From assembly GCA_037783545.1 (NCBI GenBank), contig JBBELK010000542.1:1-64000 (forward strand): a stretch of DNA of 64,000 nt, written 5' to 3'. The DNA is from Henricia sp. BOLD:AAB3569. Lineage: Eukaryota; Echinodermata; Asteroidea; Spinulosida; Echinasteridae. How positions within the stretch are numbered: position 1 is the stretch's first letter; each line of letters begins with the position of its first letter. Shown here in pieces: positions 1-15,000 of this stretch. The notes beneath the pieces were generated by a model that was not told where the DNA came from, made no database searches, and saw only the letters and a list, made by a program, of their open reading frames with translations. The translations under genes and the position numbers were made by a program.

Positions 1-1
1 A

Positions 2-94
2 CAGGAGTTGTCTTTACTCATATTCTTCTTGACTCTGAACATGAACAGTTCATCGCCATCCTTCAGACAGACTATGTCTGCTTACCTCAAAAAG
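2..94 (+). CDS. THADA: THADA exon 1 of window (partial at left edge)
   Basis: Open in frame from base 2; ends SSSPSFRQTMSAYLKK before GTAGGA, phase 0. It matches the human segment ending NSQSPGVRQQICSLLKK. The left border is the window edge. A broken duplicate follows at 137-184 plus 775-796. Confidence 0.85.
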
Positions 95-3000
95 GTAGGA
101 GTCACATGAGATGGTCACATGACATGGTCACATGACTTCCTGACTTCTGAACATGAACAGTTCATCTTCATCCTTCAGACAGACCGGCTGTGTTGAGGCA
201 TCTACTCGTGTCACATTGGAAAATGACTCGGACTCGGACTCGACTATGATGACTCGGACTCGAACATGGTGACTGGTGACTCAAAAAAAGAAAAAAGAAA
301 TATATTTGCCCGCTTAATGCAGTATTCTTGGGAAAAAACAGTCCGATGCGTGAATATGTACACTGCCCCACCAGGCTGGCAAGGAGCGCATGAGTACATC
401 ATCGTGTCACATATTGTGTGAACGAAATACAGCAGATTCAGTTTCATTAATTTGGCGAACAAGTGACTCGTGACTCGGACTCGAGGAAAGTGACTCGTGA
501 CTCAGACTCGAGACTCGGACTCGGACTCGAGACTCGGAGGTTTGTCCAAGACGGCACAAACAAATCTGACACTACTTCTGTATTTTCGTCAGTTTCTTGT
601 GAGTAGAGAAACAGCGTTTTTGTCGTGCAGTCATGGCAAGAGACAGCCATCTTGACTGATGGCCATTTATGCATGCGGAATGCAGACATGCCGTTCGTTA
701 ACGTGACCTGACCCAATGGCAGTACATACACATTACTCAGGACTAATGACAATGGTACACTCAAACGCAACAACCATGTCTGGATACCTTAAGAAGGTAG
801 GAGTCACATGACACGGTCACATGACTTTGATGTAAGAAGTAAACTAATTTATATTCATTTCTCTTCTGTTACACGTAGCTGTTTGTGCGACTGAGAGAAA
901 GCGGCAGGGTGTACTTGAAGCAGATTATCAACCACCGTAGACTGCAAACTCTGAGTGAATCACAGCATAACCCAGATGAAAACCATATTGAGAGTTACAA
1001 GGTATTGATTGCTTTCCGGTGACGTCACCCCTTCCATACACCATTTTGGTGGGCATTTTTCATGACCCACGTGGCTCAAGTAATAACCGGCAAAAAGAGC
1101 AAGAAAAGCGCATTGGTTGCACTTACCTCTGTTGCTTGAACTAGCTTTATGTTGTTGCGCTATGGCTGTTGTTTCGAGAAAGATAAAAACGCATTTCTTC
1201 AGGCTAAAAATCGCGATCAAGTAGAAGCACTTTCGTGTTTACAAGCTGACTGCATGCTCAATATTTTGAACGTATCGCAACGCGCGTGTGTGGCATCTTT
1301 GAATGAAAATACGCTGGTGGGTATTTTTTTACGCGTGTTCATGTGCGTCTATTGGCGCGCGCGTGTACGCGCTGGACTGTTGACCACCACACACTCCCGG
1401 ATGTTCTACGTCATCGAAAGCAATCAATTGTAAAAGGAAGGATTTGTGTCTGACTCGGACTCGGGACTCAAGTCAACTCCCGATTTTCACTGACTTGACT
1501 TGACTTGATTTGAGAGTCGACCGTCAAATGACTTGACTCGACTTGACTCGGATTTGTACATTTTGACTCGTTCTTGCCAAAAATGAAATTGAATTTTTTG
1601 TCATTTTGAGGACCGAATTGTTTTTCAAAACTAAAGGTTTCTTTTAACATGGAGCGTTCTTGGCCAGAACGACAAAAATACACGAATGCAAGATTCAGGG
1701 TTTAGACTCATTTTCAAATTAGCTTGAACAAATTTACTGTTGTTACTACATGTACTTGACTTGACCAATGTCCCTGACTTTACTTGACTTCACACGGAAC
1801 TTGAAGGCCATTTGACTTGACTTTCCGTTTGTGCGTGGCCTTTCACAAGGCATTATTTTCCTAAATTAACAGGGCTTTTTTTCGGATTTTGGAAAATAGG
1901 CTGATCTCCTAACTTCAGATAAAAATATCTGAGGTTGTTAATTGACGATCCTGCAGCCGATTTCACGAATCCTTGCGTAAGCCCGCTTGCGCAACTTTTT
2001 ATTGCGTAAGCTGCGCAACATTCCTGTGATAATTACATGCAAGCCTATGGGGCTTATGCCATTTCTAAAAATTTTGCAAGCTACGAAATTTTTCGTGAAA
2101 TCGGCTGAAGGAGGGTTTTCATTTGTGTCGGGAGTTGCGAGATCAGCCATTTTCCAGGAAATTGGCAGCTCTAAATGAAGAGAAAAATATGAAAATAAAT
2201 TGGCCGTCATCGTCTTTAAAATTTTAAAAGCCTTGTTTAATATTCCTTTTTACAACGCGCCCTCTGGTTTGTATTCTGTGCAGAATTTTACGTCTCAGCT
2301 GACACACCTGTTATTTGAGGCCCTTGAACCAGGCAGTTCCTACCCAAGGAGAACCACGGCACTCCAAACATTGCAAACCATGGTGGAAATTTTTACTAAC
2401 AATAAAAGTAAGTCACAGGTTGTTATATTATGACAATAAATTCAACATCAGCGTTACAACGGCGTTCAGGAGGCCATCTTCCCTTTTCTCCTATTGAAAT
2501 GAATGTATTACCAAATCGAGGATTGCAGGAAAAATAGTTTGGTCCCGTGTTGAAATTGTTCATTGTGTGCATCTCAATGGCACATGTGATCAAGAAAATG
2601 CGCATCACGGACAGCGATTCTCTCAAAACAACGGTAGATAACGCGTGCAGTAGCACAGACACACTGTTCGTACCCGACACATACTATGGGGAACACGACA
2701 AAGATGGCTGCACCGTGATAAAGGTTAATACTGTTGTGAGTTTACTTAGTACTGTAAAATCTCTGATTTAAAGCGAATTTCCGCATTTTGTTTTTAGCTT
2801 GTCAAAATTTATTTTCCACTTTTCTACCATTGGCTCATTTTTTTCCCGAGCATAAACAGAAAGGATGTAGCTATCATAGTCAATGGCAGCCGTGACCGGG
2901 GCAGGTTTTCAAATTTAAATCATATGACAATGGATTTACAAAGTGCCTACTCGTGCCTGACACACGGTGGCAACGTGACTGCCCTGTCATGGCCCTGTCA

Positions 3001-6000
3001 AGTCCCTCACAAGTCCTCACAAGCCTTCACCAGTCCACCACAAGTCCCTGGGTCTTAATTCAGGTCACAAGCTATTCAAATGAACTCCAACAAAGGCATT
3101 CTTTTGTGTGTGTTCATCCTTTGCTTCTTGTTACTGGACTTGTGCAGAATTTGTCACAGACTTGTGATTTTATTCGGCTCTGGACTTGTGATAGACTTGT
3201 GAATGTGATGGACTCGACTACAACCCTGCCGCCCATGCCATCCCCCAATTTTCCAACTGTAATGAATATTTCTTAACTCTTTCACTACGGCGCGCCGCTC
3301 ACAGCGGCTCGAAAAATGTCTACTTCTGGACGGAAAGCTGCTGCCAGAGGCTCGCCTGTACACACAAACAAACGGTAGCATTCAATTAATTATGTCACAG
3401 ACCTTGGAAAAATTCCGTAATAAAAGAGTTGATGCATGTAGGTGCTTGAGTCATGTATTTGCATATATTTCAATGTCTAATTCAAGTCGGGGTTCCACTT
3501 ATTGCAGGCAAAACATCCTCATTCTTCAACCTGGATGAGGTCTGGACCCCAGACCTTACCCAGCTGTTACTGCACAGACTCACTGACGCCTACGAGAGCA
3601 ACAAGGTCATGGCTTTTGAACTCCTGAGTAGTTTGACTCAGGAGACACTGGGATTAATGGTAAGATTACAATTCATGTCTTTCAATGTAAATGTGGCATT
3701 TTGATGCATTTGTTAAAACGTTTTTTCCAAATAATAGTCAAACCTGCTATTAAAGCTACCTTGATAAAGAGGCCATCTGCTTGCAGTGGCCATCCGTCTT
3801 TGGTCCCATATGGTATACATATAATTGCATTATTTGCATATATATAGTGCAACCTTTGTAATGTGGCCACCTGTTCATAGTGGCCAGTTTTTATAGTCCC
3901 AAGGGTGGCCATTATTGGTTGCTTTTTGTGACAAAGAACATCCGGGAATGTTTGGGTGTCACCGGTCACGCGCGTACGTACACGCGCGTGCCAATACACA
4001 CAAATGAACACGCGTAAAAAATACTCGCCAGCGTATTTTCATTTGAAAATGTGGCCTGCGCACGTTGCGATACGCTCAAATTTTTGAGCTACATGTTATA
4101 ATATTACTTGATCGCGATTTTTAGCCTCAAGAAATACATTTTATCTTTATCGATACAACAGCCATGGTGCAACAACATAAAGCACGGTTAAGCAACAGAG
4201 GTAAGTGCAACTAAAGCGCTTTTCTTGCTTTTTCGGCCGGTAATCACTCGAGCCACGTGGGTCATGAAAAATAACACCCAAAATGGTGGATGGAAGGCGT
4301 GACGTCACCGGAAAGCAATCAATAGACAAGTTTAAAAGAAATTTTTTTGCAATTTAAAAATGGTGTAAATTATTTTAAATAATTTGCAATCATTGACATA
4401 TGTCTTGGTATCATAGTCTTGATGGTATTTTTAAAATTAACAACGTTAATGATTACATTTCAAGTCTTTTTGACTAGTTCCTTTTGGAAACACCCAATTC
4501 AAATTACAATATAAGTGAAATTTCAATGAATCTTCAAAAAGTTTCAAAATGTCATACTAGCATTTGGGTAATTCCCAAAATTAACTGGTGTCCCAGTTAT
4601 GTACAACACTCACAAAGTAATGGACTGTGGCCTGTGATTATAGGAGGCAGCATAATTTTCTTCAATATTTTGTTCTCCGATTCCTGAAAAATATTTAAAA
4701 CAAAAGACCATAAAGGCTTATAATGTGTTCCATGGTATTGAATAGGAGTTTGGTGTCCGGGGTTACCTACGCCAATGAAAATTGCCTGTAGAATGAGTTT
4801 GCATTAACCTTGGTGCCATATTTACACACAAACATTAAATTTGAGTGGTATTTGTTAAAATTAAAATAATTATTTTCTACTGGGACACCACTTTCAATCA
4901 CTAAAAACACTTGGAAATCTTAAAAAGCATGACACACTTTTGGGAATTACCCATTTAGAAGATTGCACTTATATCAACAGGTAATATCAACAGGTAAATG
5001 TTTTTGATTCATGGTGCCATATACTGTTTATATGCTAAGGGTTATCATTCTTTGAATCCCAGTATTCATTAAAAACAAAAACCTCAGAAGAGTGTCTACG
5101 TAAGAGGGGAAACTGTCCCGTTTTTAAAATTGTTCAAACAGAATTTTAGGACAAGAAAAATTCAATCAAACTTGAATTTGCAACCTCAACCTGTGTTTGG
5201 TTATTTGGTTATCTGCACAACAATGAGAGGAAAATTAGGTTCTTGGGGTAATCTGAGGGAGTATACCACTGTGCTTCATAGCTCAGCTGGTCGAGCATCT
5301 GCACTGTGTTTCAGAGGTCTCAGTTTTGAATCCTGATTACCACATGATTTTTGTTCTCATATAGAGTTCAGTGATTTCCTTTCCAGAACAGCGGCACCAT
5401 ATTAAAAATTGTTTTGAGCTCAGGATCTGTATGCAATAAACACTGCGATAGTTGACGCAAATTGTGGTGAACGTGTCAAGGACACTCAGATGCAATATGT
5501 TAAAAGAGTGTGTCCAGATCACATTTTTGAGCCCACTATTTTTCCCATGGTGGTTAAGATTTTTATACCATATCAGTTGTCATATTTTTCTCATTACCAT
5601 TTCCGCGCTCTCAATCTGTATATCGAGTGCTTGGGGTTCAAATGTGTTAAGTGCAATTTTGGCCATATTGAGTTATTTGCATATTCTTGGATAATTTGGG
5701 ATGCTCTTTTCAATGCACACATCAGTTAAGTGCTAATAACACATTGTCATGGTGAAAATTGCATGAGAAGTATGTGCAGATTGTCAACTGCCCAAGCTAG
5801 TTTGGTGCACAAACATGTTAACTGCTTCTATCACAGATGTGTTAAGTACTTTTTTAGTAAATAACTTCGGCTTTTAATTAATTTTATGACCCATGTCATA
5901 TTCAATCCAAAGTATATTATTACAAGAAACACCATTTGTAAGGAGGAGCATGTGGAGTACACCCCTGATTTTACAACATTCAACTGGATTTATCTAAAAA

Positions 6001-9000
6001 CTATAAAATTGCACTTAGAACATTTGAACCCCAAGCACTCGATATTTTCAAGGATATCGTCAAAAAAACCACTGATGTTCTGTAAACTAATTTATCCAGT
6101 TACATAAGGAGTGCACTGTTTACACCAACCCTTTTGCTTCCACATCCAAATTGGAGATTGCAAATTTCCTGTTTTCTTTCAATGGATAGTATTTTAGGCA
6201 GGCATTTATATGATTGTTAGGTTAGAATGAAATCCATTTTCTGGAAAAATATAAACAAGCTCCTTTAATGGCATGTAGACTGCACTATTAATTTGTATTT
6301 GGTTATGCAGGATCAAAGTCGTCTTGATACACTCTACCGTAATGCTCTCCAACTAGCGTCCAGCAACAAGCCACACAACTGCGAAACAGCATCCTTCATA
6401 CTGCGTCTGTTGGCGCGTCAACTGACCAATCCCCTCAAGCAACCCGCAGCAACCCTGCCCCAGAGCATAATAGGAATACTGGATGACCTTTGTGCCATGT
6501 TAACGGAGGATGTGCGCATAGCTGAAGTCAGCTTGCTGGAGGCGGCTGTACAGGGTCCAATGTATGGGGCATTGCACTGCATCAGAGAACTGCTGGCAGA
6601 TGTTGACCTGAGGTAAACTATAAAAAAATGATTTCATTTCGTTTTTTTTTTTTCCGTCCCTTCAAGTCTCAAGTGATTACACAAAAACATACGACTGTAA
6701 AATTAGTCGTGGAAAAGTCTTGTCTGCAGACATTTTTTTTACCATTTATTCAACACAAAAACATGCATGGATTTTTCAGGTTTCTGAAATTTCTACACGT
6801 CAGTTTATCAACATATAATTCTTTAGTTATGTAATGCTGTTGTTCCTGTTTTTAAAAGTTTTCCAAACTTTTAATCTGTCTTTAAAGGCCCTATGTATCA
6901 TTCAGAAGATACAACTTTTTGCAGATTCGTGGAATAAGAGTGTAAAATATCTAAGGAAGAATGTTGGTAAACTAGCCTGAAGAAATTTTAGCTACATGCC
7001 GGTAAATGCATTAGTGCTTCAGAAAACTTTGAAAATCTATATATGGATTTTGTGTACAAGTGAATGTCATGAAATACTATTTTGGACGGAAATAAATTCA
7101 TGTGGTGTTTGTTACCATTGCTATCAAGACTTTGAGTAAGGTTTTCTTGTCAACTCATGAAAAACGAAATTGGGTCATTGCAAATGATACAATGGGCCTT
7201 TAAACTACATGAGGCTTTGGAGCAAAATTGGCCATAGTGCCTCTCTCGTTGGACTCGGTCCCCTTTGACAAAATCAAGGCTACAGTGAAACGCCCCTTAC
7301 TTTTTTGATGTCAAAGACCTGCTATATTATAGAATTATTAATGATGTGCCCATTCAAAGCCTTGGTAAAAAAAAAACTTGAAACAGACGATTATAGTCTG
7401 ACTTTATCATCACTTAATGTTTTGGAAGTTCTCAGAAAAGTCTGGATTAACACTGCCTAAGCAGTTCATGAAATTTGATTTTGCTATCAGTTTGAAAGAA
7501 TAAAGATACAAGTGATCAGTAGTCCAATTTTCTAGTGTTTTTTCCTCATTTTTCGTTGCACTTTAATACGTATACAGCTTGAAAAGAGTATGAATTATGA
7601 GTGTCAACAAATCTGTGTGCGTTTCAAAGCTTTGAATTAAAAGTATAAAATTAGTATCAAAGCCGCATTGTGCCGGATAGTTATGTTGGAAATAGAACAA
7701 TTTTAGCTAACAAACTAATTTTGGAGATGCGAAACCACAGAATTGCCACTAACCGTGACGGATAGTTTAACGTACGCACGCATATGCGTACTCCATCGGC
7801 TTGCGAAACCTTTAATATTTTGTTTACCACAGGAACGTTTCGGAGACCGATTGTTGGATCCACGTGGTGTCCCAGTTGGTTACACTGTGTATGGAGGTAG
7901 CTGATGCAGCCTCAGTGGTCGTGTGTAACTCATCTCCTGAAGGCTATATACCTGATGACACTGACTGTGGTAGGTAGTGGAATGGAATTAGGGTATGGGG
8001 AGTGTTATAGGAGGGTGAGGGGTGCGGGGTAAGTCCAAGGGTTGGAGCTGAATACTCGGGCATGCAACTTTATCATTATGATTAATCTTTAGACTTATAT
8101 TTTAAAAAGGAATGTTTTTAGCGCACTGTACATTGTATGCCCAACTTGTGGAACTGTGTTCACTACTAAAAATTTGCTAAAGATCACTGATATTTCTATA
8201 ATTTAACAGCTATAAATCAAGAATCCTTAAAGGCCCTATAGATGATCCGTTTTTGAGCAATTCTGGAAAACCATTATAAATCAAAAGAAAGACATCAGCA
8301 AACTAATCCGAAGAAATTTTAGCTCTGTCAAATGTACCACGTCTTCTCAAAACATGAAAATCCATATGCGTTTTACCGGTCTTGGCTGGGTGTTTCAAAT
8401 ATTCATTCTCAGTCGGTCGCATACTCTGTGGCTCGCGTCATGCACTCTGTGGCGCACGTCATACTGTGTGTCGGTGCACGACCCACGCGATGCATTAAAT
8501 AATGCATCGCGTTGGAACAGCATACACGCAGTACACAGCGCCCATTTAGGACCACCCAGATTAGAAGTAAATCGTTTGCAAATGATCTAAATAATTTCAT
8601 CTTGATGAATTATTTTCTGGTAAATTTAATCTTTACTTTGAGTATTAAAGGTCCTGTCAACTCGTTAATTAACTTTTGGGGTCATTGCAAATGATACAGT
8701 GGGCCTTTAATACAAATATGTTTATCGATCCCGTAATTTTCAACATTCAGGACACATGTGTGATTGAGGATGTGTGTGATAAGAACCATTCCGTATTAAA
8801 GTCAGCTCAATATCTCGTCTGCGATCCGACAAAACAATGAATAACAGCGTTCAAGAAATTGTGCTGTTTTTTTTAGTAGGCTAATTCCCTGGTCATACTG
8901 CTTGGAAAACCGCCATAAAATCACGATAGTCAGGGGTCAAGTTTTGTTCATATGAAGACACCCTTGTAAAAAAAGAATGCCTGTGCACACACGTTTATAT

Positions 9001-12000
9001 AAATTCATCAATTATTGTTTTTTCGTAAAAAGACATGCTTTCTGAAGACGATACTCCAGCGAGCACGCAGTCCCCCAGGAAAGCCATGAAAGTCACTCCA
9101 CAGATGGTGCTTGTCTGTTGCTGGCGCAGCATGAAGGAAGTATCCCTCTTGATGGGACACTTGGCCCTGTCTGCACCCCTCATGGCCCCAGACACAACCA
9201 CCACCCCAGGCCTCGTCACTCCGAGTCGGGTAAGCAGAACCACACCCAGATCTTGACCAAAAAGAATTCTTATGTTTTTGGGCCACAAATGTTTACATGG
9301 CTATAAATTTCACGACAAACTCAGGACGAAGCCTAAAATATTACCACTGACGGGACACTGACAGTAGACCTAAAACATATTGACGTCACAGTTTGTTTAC
9401 ATACGCGCAAATTTATGGGGAGTCTCGGGGTACACGGCGGTATAGGGCCATAGGAAAGTACGCATGTAAGCAAGCTGTGATATCATTATGAAGACAAACA
9501 GAGCACACTGTTCGAAACGTTGAGTTAACACTCGCATGTATACAAAAGAGATATTCACATGGTGCTACTGCAAACCCGTCTTACTTATGTTTTAGATCTA
9601 TTGTGCAATCTCAGCACCTATAGAAAGATTACAAATAAACGGCAAGTCAAGACCAGTGACAACAGCAGAAATGTCAACTTTCTCAGATTTTGCAGAAGAG
9701 GGCCCAATTTCAAAGCACAAAAATTTGCTTAGCACAGGATTTGTTTGCTTTATTTTGCAAAAATGGATTGTCAGCCGAAATCGTAAGTGATGTGTTTTGA
9801 AAGGTATTCTCCCGTACTCTTGCGAAGAACACAAGTTGGCGTATAATTTTGGCTTGTAATCCATTTTATAAAGGAAATAAATCCTGTGCTAAGCAAATTT
9901 TTGTGCTGAGCAGCGCCATGAAATTGGCCCCTGGACAATAGACAAATTTCATATTAGCCTGTTCTGCGCACTTCCGCATTGAAACCTGAGGCTCTTCCTG
10001 TCAAGTCGGCAGTACGCATGCGCTACAAGTGCAGTATTGTACAGTGACTGAGTGTGTACGTGTGCTGTTCTGCGTGGCATTTGGGAGTGATTGTGCATTC
10101 ACGTTAGTACATTAGTTCACTTTAGCCAATTTTATGGCTCTGCTTAGCACAAACATCAGCTTAGCACATGATTCGTTTGCTTTATTTGCAAAAATGGATT
10201 GCCAGCCAAAATCATAAGTGATGTGTATTGAAAGGTATTCTCCTACTCTTGCTAATAACACAAGTTGGCATATAATTTTGGCTTGCAATCCATTTTATAA
10301 AGCAAATAAATCCTGTGCTCAGCAAATTTTTGTGCTTAGCAGTGCCATGAAATTGGCCCCTGGTCTTGATCTTACACTGAACACTCTTCTTACTTTAAAT
10401 AGTTATAATACAAATTTGGCCGATTGACGGTTAAAGGGTGAAGCCAAAGTCTTAGTAAAATGCTATATTAAGTCTTGAATTCTTACACTTAAAGCTCTTC
10501 TTACTTGCCACAGCTGGAGGAGATTGGTAGATTCTTCTTGAAACTACTCAAGGAGTCGAAGCACAGAGGAGCCTTTGAGCTTGCCTCCTCGGGATTTGTC
10601 ATGCTGACAACACGCCTCTGGAAGTAAGCTATACCATCAGAAATTACACCAAAAACAATAATTCGTAGTCTTTTTGTCCACCTATTATTTAATGTAATAT
10701 TTTCCTTTTTATACCTGTTTTCAGCACGTTGTTTCACTCCAAATTCCTTCCACAGAATTAGCTTGGATGGAAAGTGTTTTTATAATTCAGTGCATCGTTT
10801 CACTCAAAATTCCCTCTACATCGCTTTTTCCCAAAGTGACACACGTCAGTGTGAATTTGTTTGTGCGAAGAGCGCATTGCACGTGTCATGGATGCGCGCT
10901 GTTCAATTTAACAACACCACAAAATGCACAGTCCATGCACTGGAAAAAGCTGCATGGCGGAAGTGTACATTTTAAATAATTATTTTTGTTTTTTAAACAA
11001 CTCTGAATGCCGCAATAGAGTGACACTTCGGGAAGACTCTCCCCGGGGACCACCGAAATTTCGGCAAGAGTCACTCAAAATGACACCTTATTTTTTTACC
11101 CAAAGCTTCCAAAAATGCTTCCAGACCAAAGAGAAACAGCTCCAGTCCCAATAAAAATGGTTCTCGACCTAAAACAAATGGTTTTTGACCTAAAAAAATG
11201 ATTTTTAAACTCAAAAATATTAGGGCGACACCAAAATGTCGCCCTATTGAGCAGGTCGCCCTAATATAGCTTTTTTACACACAAAATGTCGCCTTATCCT
11301 AGCATTCATAGTAATTACCCTAACTATAATCTCTGCGGAAAACATTTTGTTCTGCAAAATTCAACCTTACTCCTTTATTTTGCTAGGAGTGAATCTGCAT
11401 CACTACATCAGCTGCCAAAGCAGTGGCTACAAGGTCTGCTGAAAGACATAACCACCAGTCAATCAGCCCTGTGTGCTACGAGACGCAGTGCTGGTATTCC
11501 GTTCGCCATACAGGTATCTTGCAGTTTCCAATTTATTTTCAAAGTCTGCAGAAGCTTTTCTGGATCATTTTCAGATGATGTTTATTGACCAATTCCCGAA
11601 ATACAGATCTGAAGAAACTAATCTGGAGACATTTGACTTATGTAGATTTTTTTTTTCTTCAGATAACCATGAAAATCTGTTGCATTCAGTTCAGGCAACT
11701 TCACAGTGAACTTGAGCTACTTTGCTTTGTCCAAATAATAACCAACACTTTCAGAGGAAGCACTTGTTTGGAATTATCGACTGGAAACATCCCCTTCAGT
11801 CATAGGAATTTGGACAGAAAAAGAAGTCCCTTTCAACAAATGTACACATGTGATCAAAGTGGTTATAAGCTTTAATGCCCAACACACAAGAGATTTAATG
11901 AAATATGTGAAATAACTGAGTTATTGCCGAGCAGCCTGTTAAAGGACCTGAAATTTCATGTATTTTGAAACACTGATATGTATTTGTATGTCTCCCAGGC

Positions 12001-15000
12001 CATAGTAGGATCCGAGCCCCGCCAGCAAGGCAAGATTTGCTTCAAGGAGGCCATGGGTACCCTGCTTGGCCTTGCTCTACCTGAGACTTCAACTGATGAA
12101 GCAGTCACATCACAGGTATGTACACCTCTCAAAGCTTTTCAAGAATGTTTTTTGTATGAATAAGTGGTTATTTTTAGGGATTATGACCCAGGGACCACCG
12201 GAGTGAAAAAATTTGATACAAATGTCCATGAGTTTGGGAAATCCGGATGCAGTGAAAAGCAACTTGGCTCCACCGGGATTCGAACTGCAGACCTGCTTAA
12301 TGTGTAGACTGGTGGTCTCAATTCACGGTATTGCAGTTGTTCCTCACTGATTGGCTATAGCAGAAGGTCCGCGGTTGGAATCCTGGTGGAGCCAAGTTGC
12401 TTTTCACTGCATCCAGATTTCCCAAACTCATGGACAGTTGTAACGAGAATGTTTTAATGTAAAATAACAGTGCCAAACATCCTGTGAAATTTAAATAGAA
12501 TTTGTTTGCCCTTACAAAGCACTGTAAACTGCATGCTTTGTTCTGAGGCACATGCTAAAAACCCGAAGCTTTCAAGAAACAAATTTTTCAAGAAAAACAA
12601 AAAATTGTAGTCATTTCTAAAATATCTCCGAGTGATTTTCAGAATTTTACATTTGGAATCATGTTCAGTAATGGGTGCATGCTAATGGTTTGACCTTAAG
12701 CGCGCACAATAAAAAAAACGGTATATTTAAAATATTTTTACTTTGTTTAAAGGCCTATTGTATCATTTGCATTGACCCAATTTTGTTTTTCATGAGTTGA
12801 CAAGAAAAACCTCAAAGTGTTGATAGCAATGTTAATAAACACCACACGAATTTATTTCCGTCCAAAATGGTATTTCAAGGTAGTTTTTTGGAAAACCATT
12901 CACTTGTACACAAAATCCGTATATAGATTTTCAAGGTTTTCTGAAGCATTGATGCATCTATGTCATGTATGTAGCTAAAATTTCTTCCTTAGATATGTTA
13001 CACTCTTATTCCACGCATCTGTAAAACGTATTATCTTGCAAGTGATACATAGGCCCTTTAAAGTATATTTTAAACAAATTGGCTACTCTGAATGGCATGG
13101 ACAAATGTTGAATACATATGCCTAAAATCTACTACTTTGTTTGCTTTTATTCCCTCCAAGGTGCACGCATTGAACATTCTGCGGGTTTTGTACAAGGACA
13201 CGCGACTCGGCGAGGACGTCTTGCCATTCATAGCAGATGGAGTAAAGGCCGCGGTGCTTGGCTTTGCGGCTCAGCTGTGGAATGTATGTTGCTCTTACCG
13301 CTTTGCTAATTACTGTTATTTATTTGATGTTCATAAAATACAGTTTATACATTGCTATTGGTCGAGAGCACATCACAAAAACTTCAGCGATAAGGGGTTT
13401 GGTTGGTTTTAAACCCTTTTAGTATGGTTCACATTCTTTGATGTTATTAGAGAGGTTTCGCAAGCGCACGGATATGGATAGCGCGACGGATAGCGCGGTC
13501 TTGTGACGTCATATGCGGATATCAAGCACTAAACGCGTAGCGAAATCTCGGATTTCTAGTGTTTTTTCTTTTTAAAAAATCCGTTTACGCATACAGCTTG
13601 AAAATAGTATTAATTATGAATGTCCAGGAACTTTTTGTGCGCTTTAAAGCTTTGAAATAAAAGTAAAATTGGTATCAAAGCCGTGTTATGCCGGGTAGTT
13701 TTCCCACTGTCGGAAATAGACTACTTTTAGCTAACATGCTGTATTTTGGGAGTTGCGAAACCACAGAAATGCCACTAACGGTTACGGATAGCTAAACGTA
13801 TGCGTACATGTATCCGTCGGCTTGCGAAACCTCTCTATTGAAGAAAAGTGGCAACACTTTTAGCACATGTGAAATGGTCAGTAACGAGTCTTCCTCTGCT
13901 CGAGTCCCAAGTCAAGTCAAACTGGCTTTAAAGGCCCTTGAGCGATTCTGCGAATAAAACCATTATAAATCAAAAGAAAGACATCAACAAACTCATCCGA
14001 AGAAATTTCAGCTTTGTCAAATGTACCAGGTTTAAAAAAAAAAATATGAAAATCCATATGCGTTTCCTGGTCTTGGTGGGGTGTTTCAAATATTCGTTCT
14101 CAGTTGATCGTGTACTATGTTGCTTGCGTCATGCACTCTGTGGCGCACATCATATACTGCGTGTGCATGCGATCCATAAAAATGCATCGCGTTGGAACAC
14201 GCACACGCAGTACACAGCGCCCATGCATTTTGGACCCCGTAGATGTGAACCAAAAATAAGTAACTAAATAATTTAATCTTTACGGATTATTTTCTGGTAA
14301 AATTATATCATTTTGAGCAGAAACCTTTCATTGGGTAGTTGCTATTAATTCAATCTTTACCTTCAGAACTTTTCCCCTGTAAACTCGTCGATTACTTTTT
14401 GGGGTCATTGCAAATGATACACTGGGCCTTTAAGTCCCAAGTCAAGTCAGGCTTATTGGTCAAGTTGGGTCAAGTTAAGTAATCATGAAAGAAAATTTGT
14501 TCAACCTAATTTCAAAATGAGTCTAAACCCTGAAATTCATATCCATGTTGCTCTGGCCAAGGTTTCTTTAGTGCTAAAATACAAGTCAGTCCCCAAAATG
14601 ACAAACAAATGCATAAAAGATCTATTTTATTTTTGGCAGACTCAAGTCAAAAAGTCTCGAGTCAGGTCATTTGAGGTTCGAGTCTCAAGCCAAGTCGAGC
14701 CATTTGAGGTTCGAGTCTCAAGTCAAGTCAGTGAAAATTGGGACTCGAGTCAACTCGAGTCCCGAGCCTCGAGTCGGAGTCATATTACAACCCTGTAAAC
14801 TGTGGTATGTTCCCTCAGGTTTTCCCAAACAACACGCATTCGTTAGTTTACTCAGTTATACACCTCCATGCAAAACCAAGGAAAAAGTTGGGTTTTAGGG
14901 AAAACCTGGGGGGAGTATTCAGCTTTGCCTCATAGTTCAGCTGTGCCTTATAGCTTACTAATTTTACAACAGAAAGGGCATCAACTCTTGCAGTATTATA

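Larger units (their letters stand above)
137..796 (+). pseudogene. Broken duplicate of THADA exon 1, split by an inverted-repeat element
   Basis: 137-184 repeats the 5' part of the exon at 24-71 (TGACTTCTGAACATGAACAG and CATCCTTCAGACAGAC). 775-796 repeats its 3' part (CATGTCTGGATACCTTAAGA) and is followed by the same donor and intron start, GTAGGAGTCACATGA. The two halves are separated by the element at 186-771. The duplicate therefore reads through only about half of the exon, and the upstream copy is taken as functional. Confidence 0.75.
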
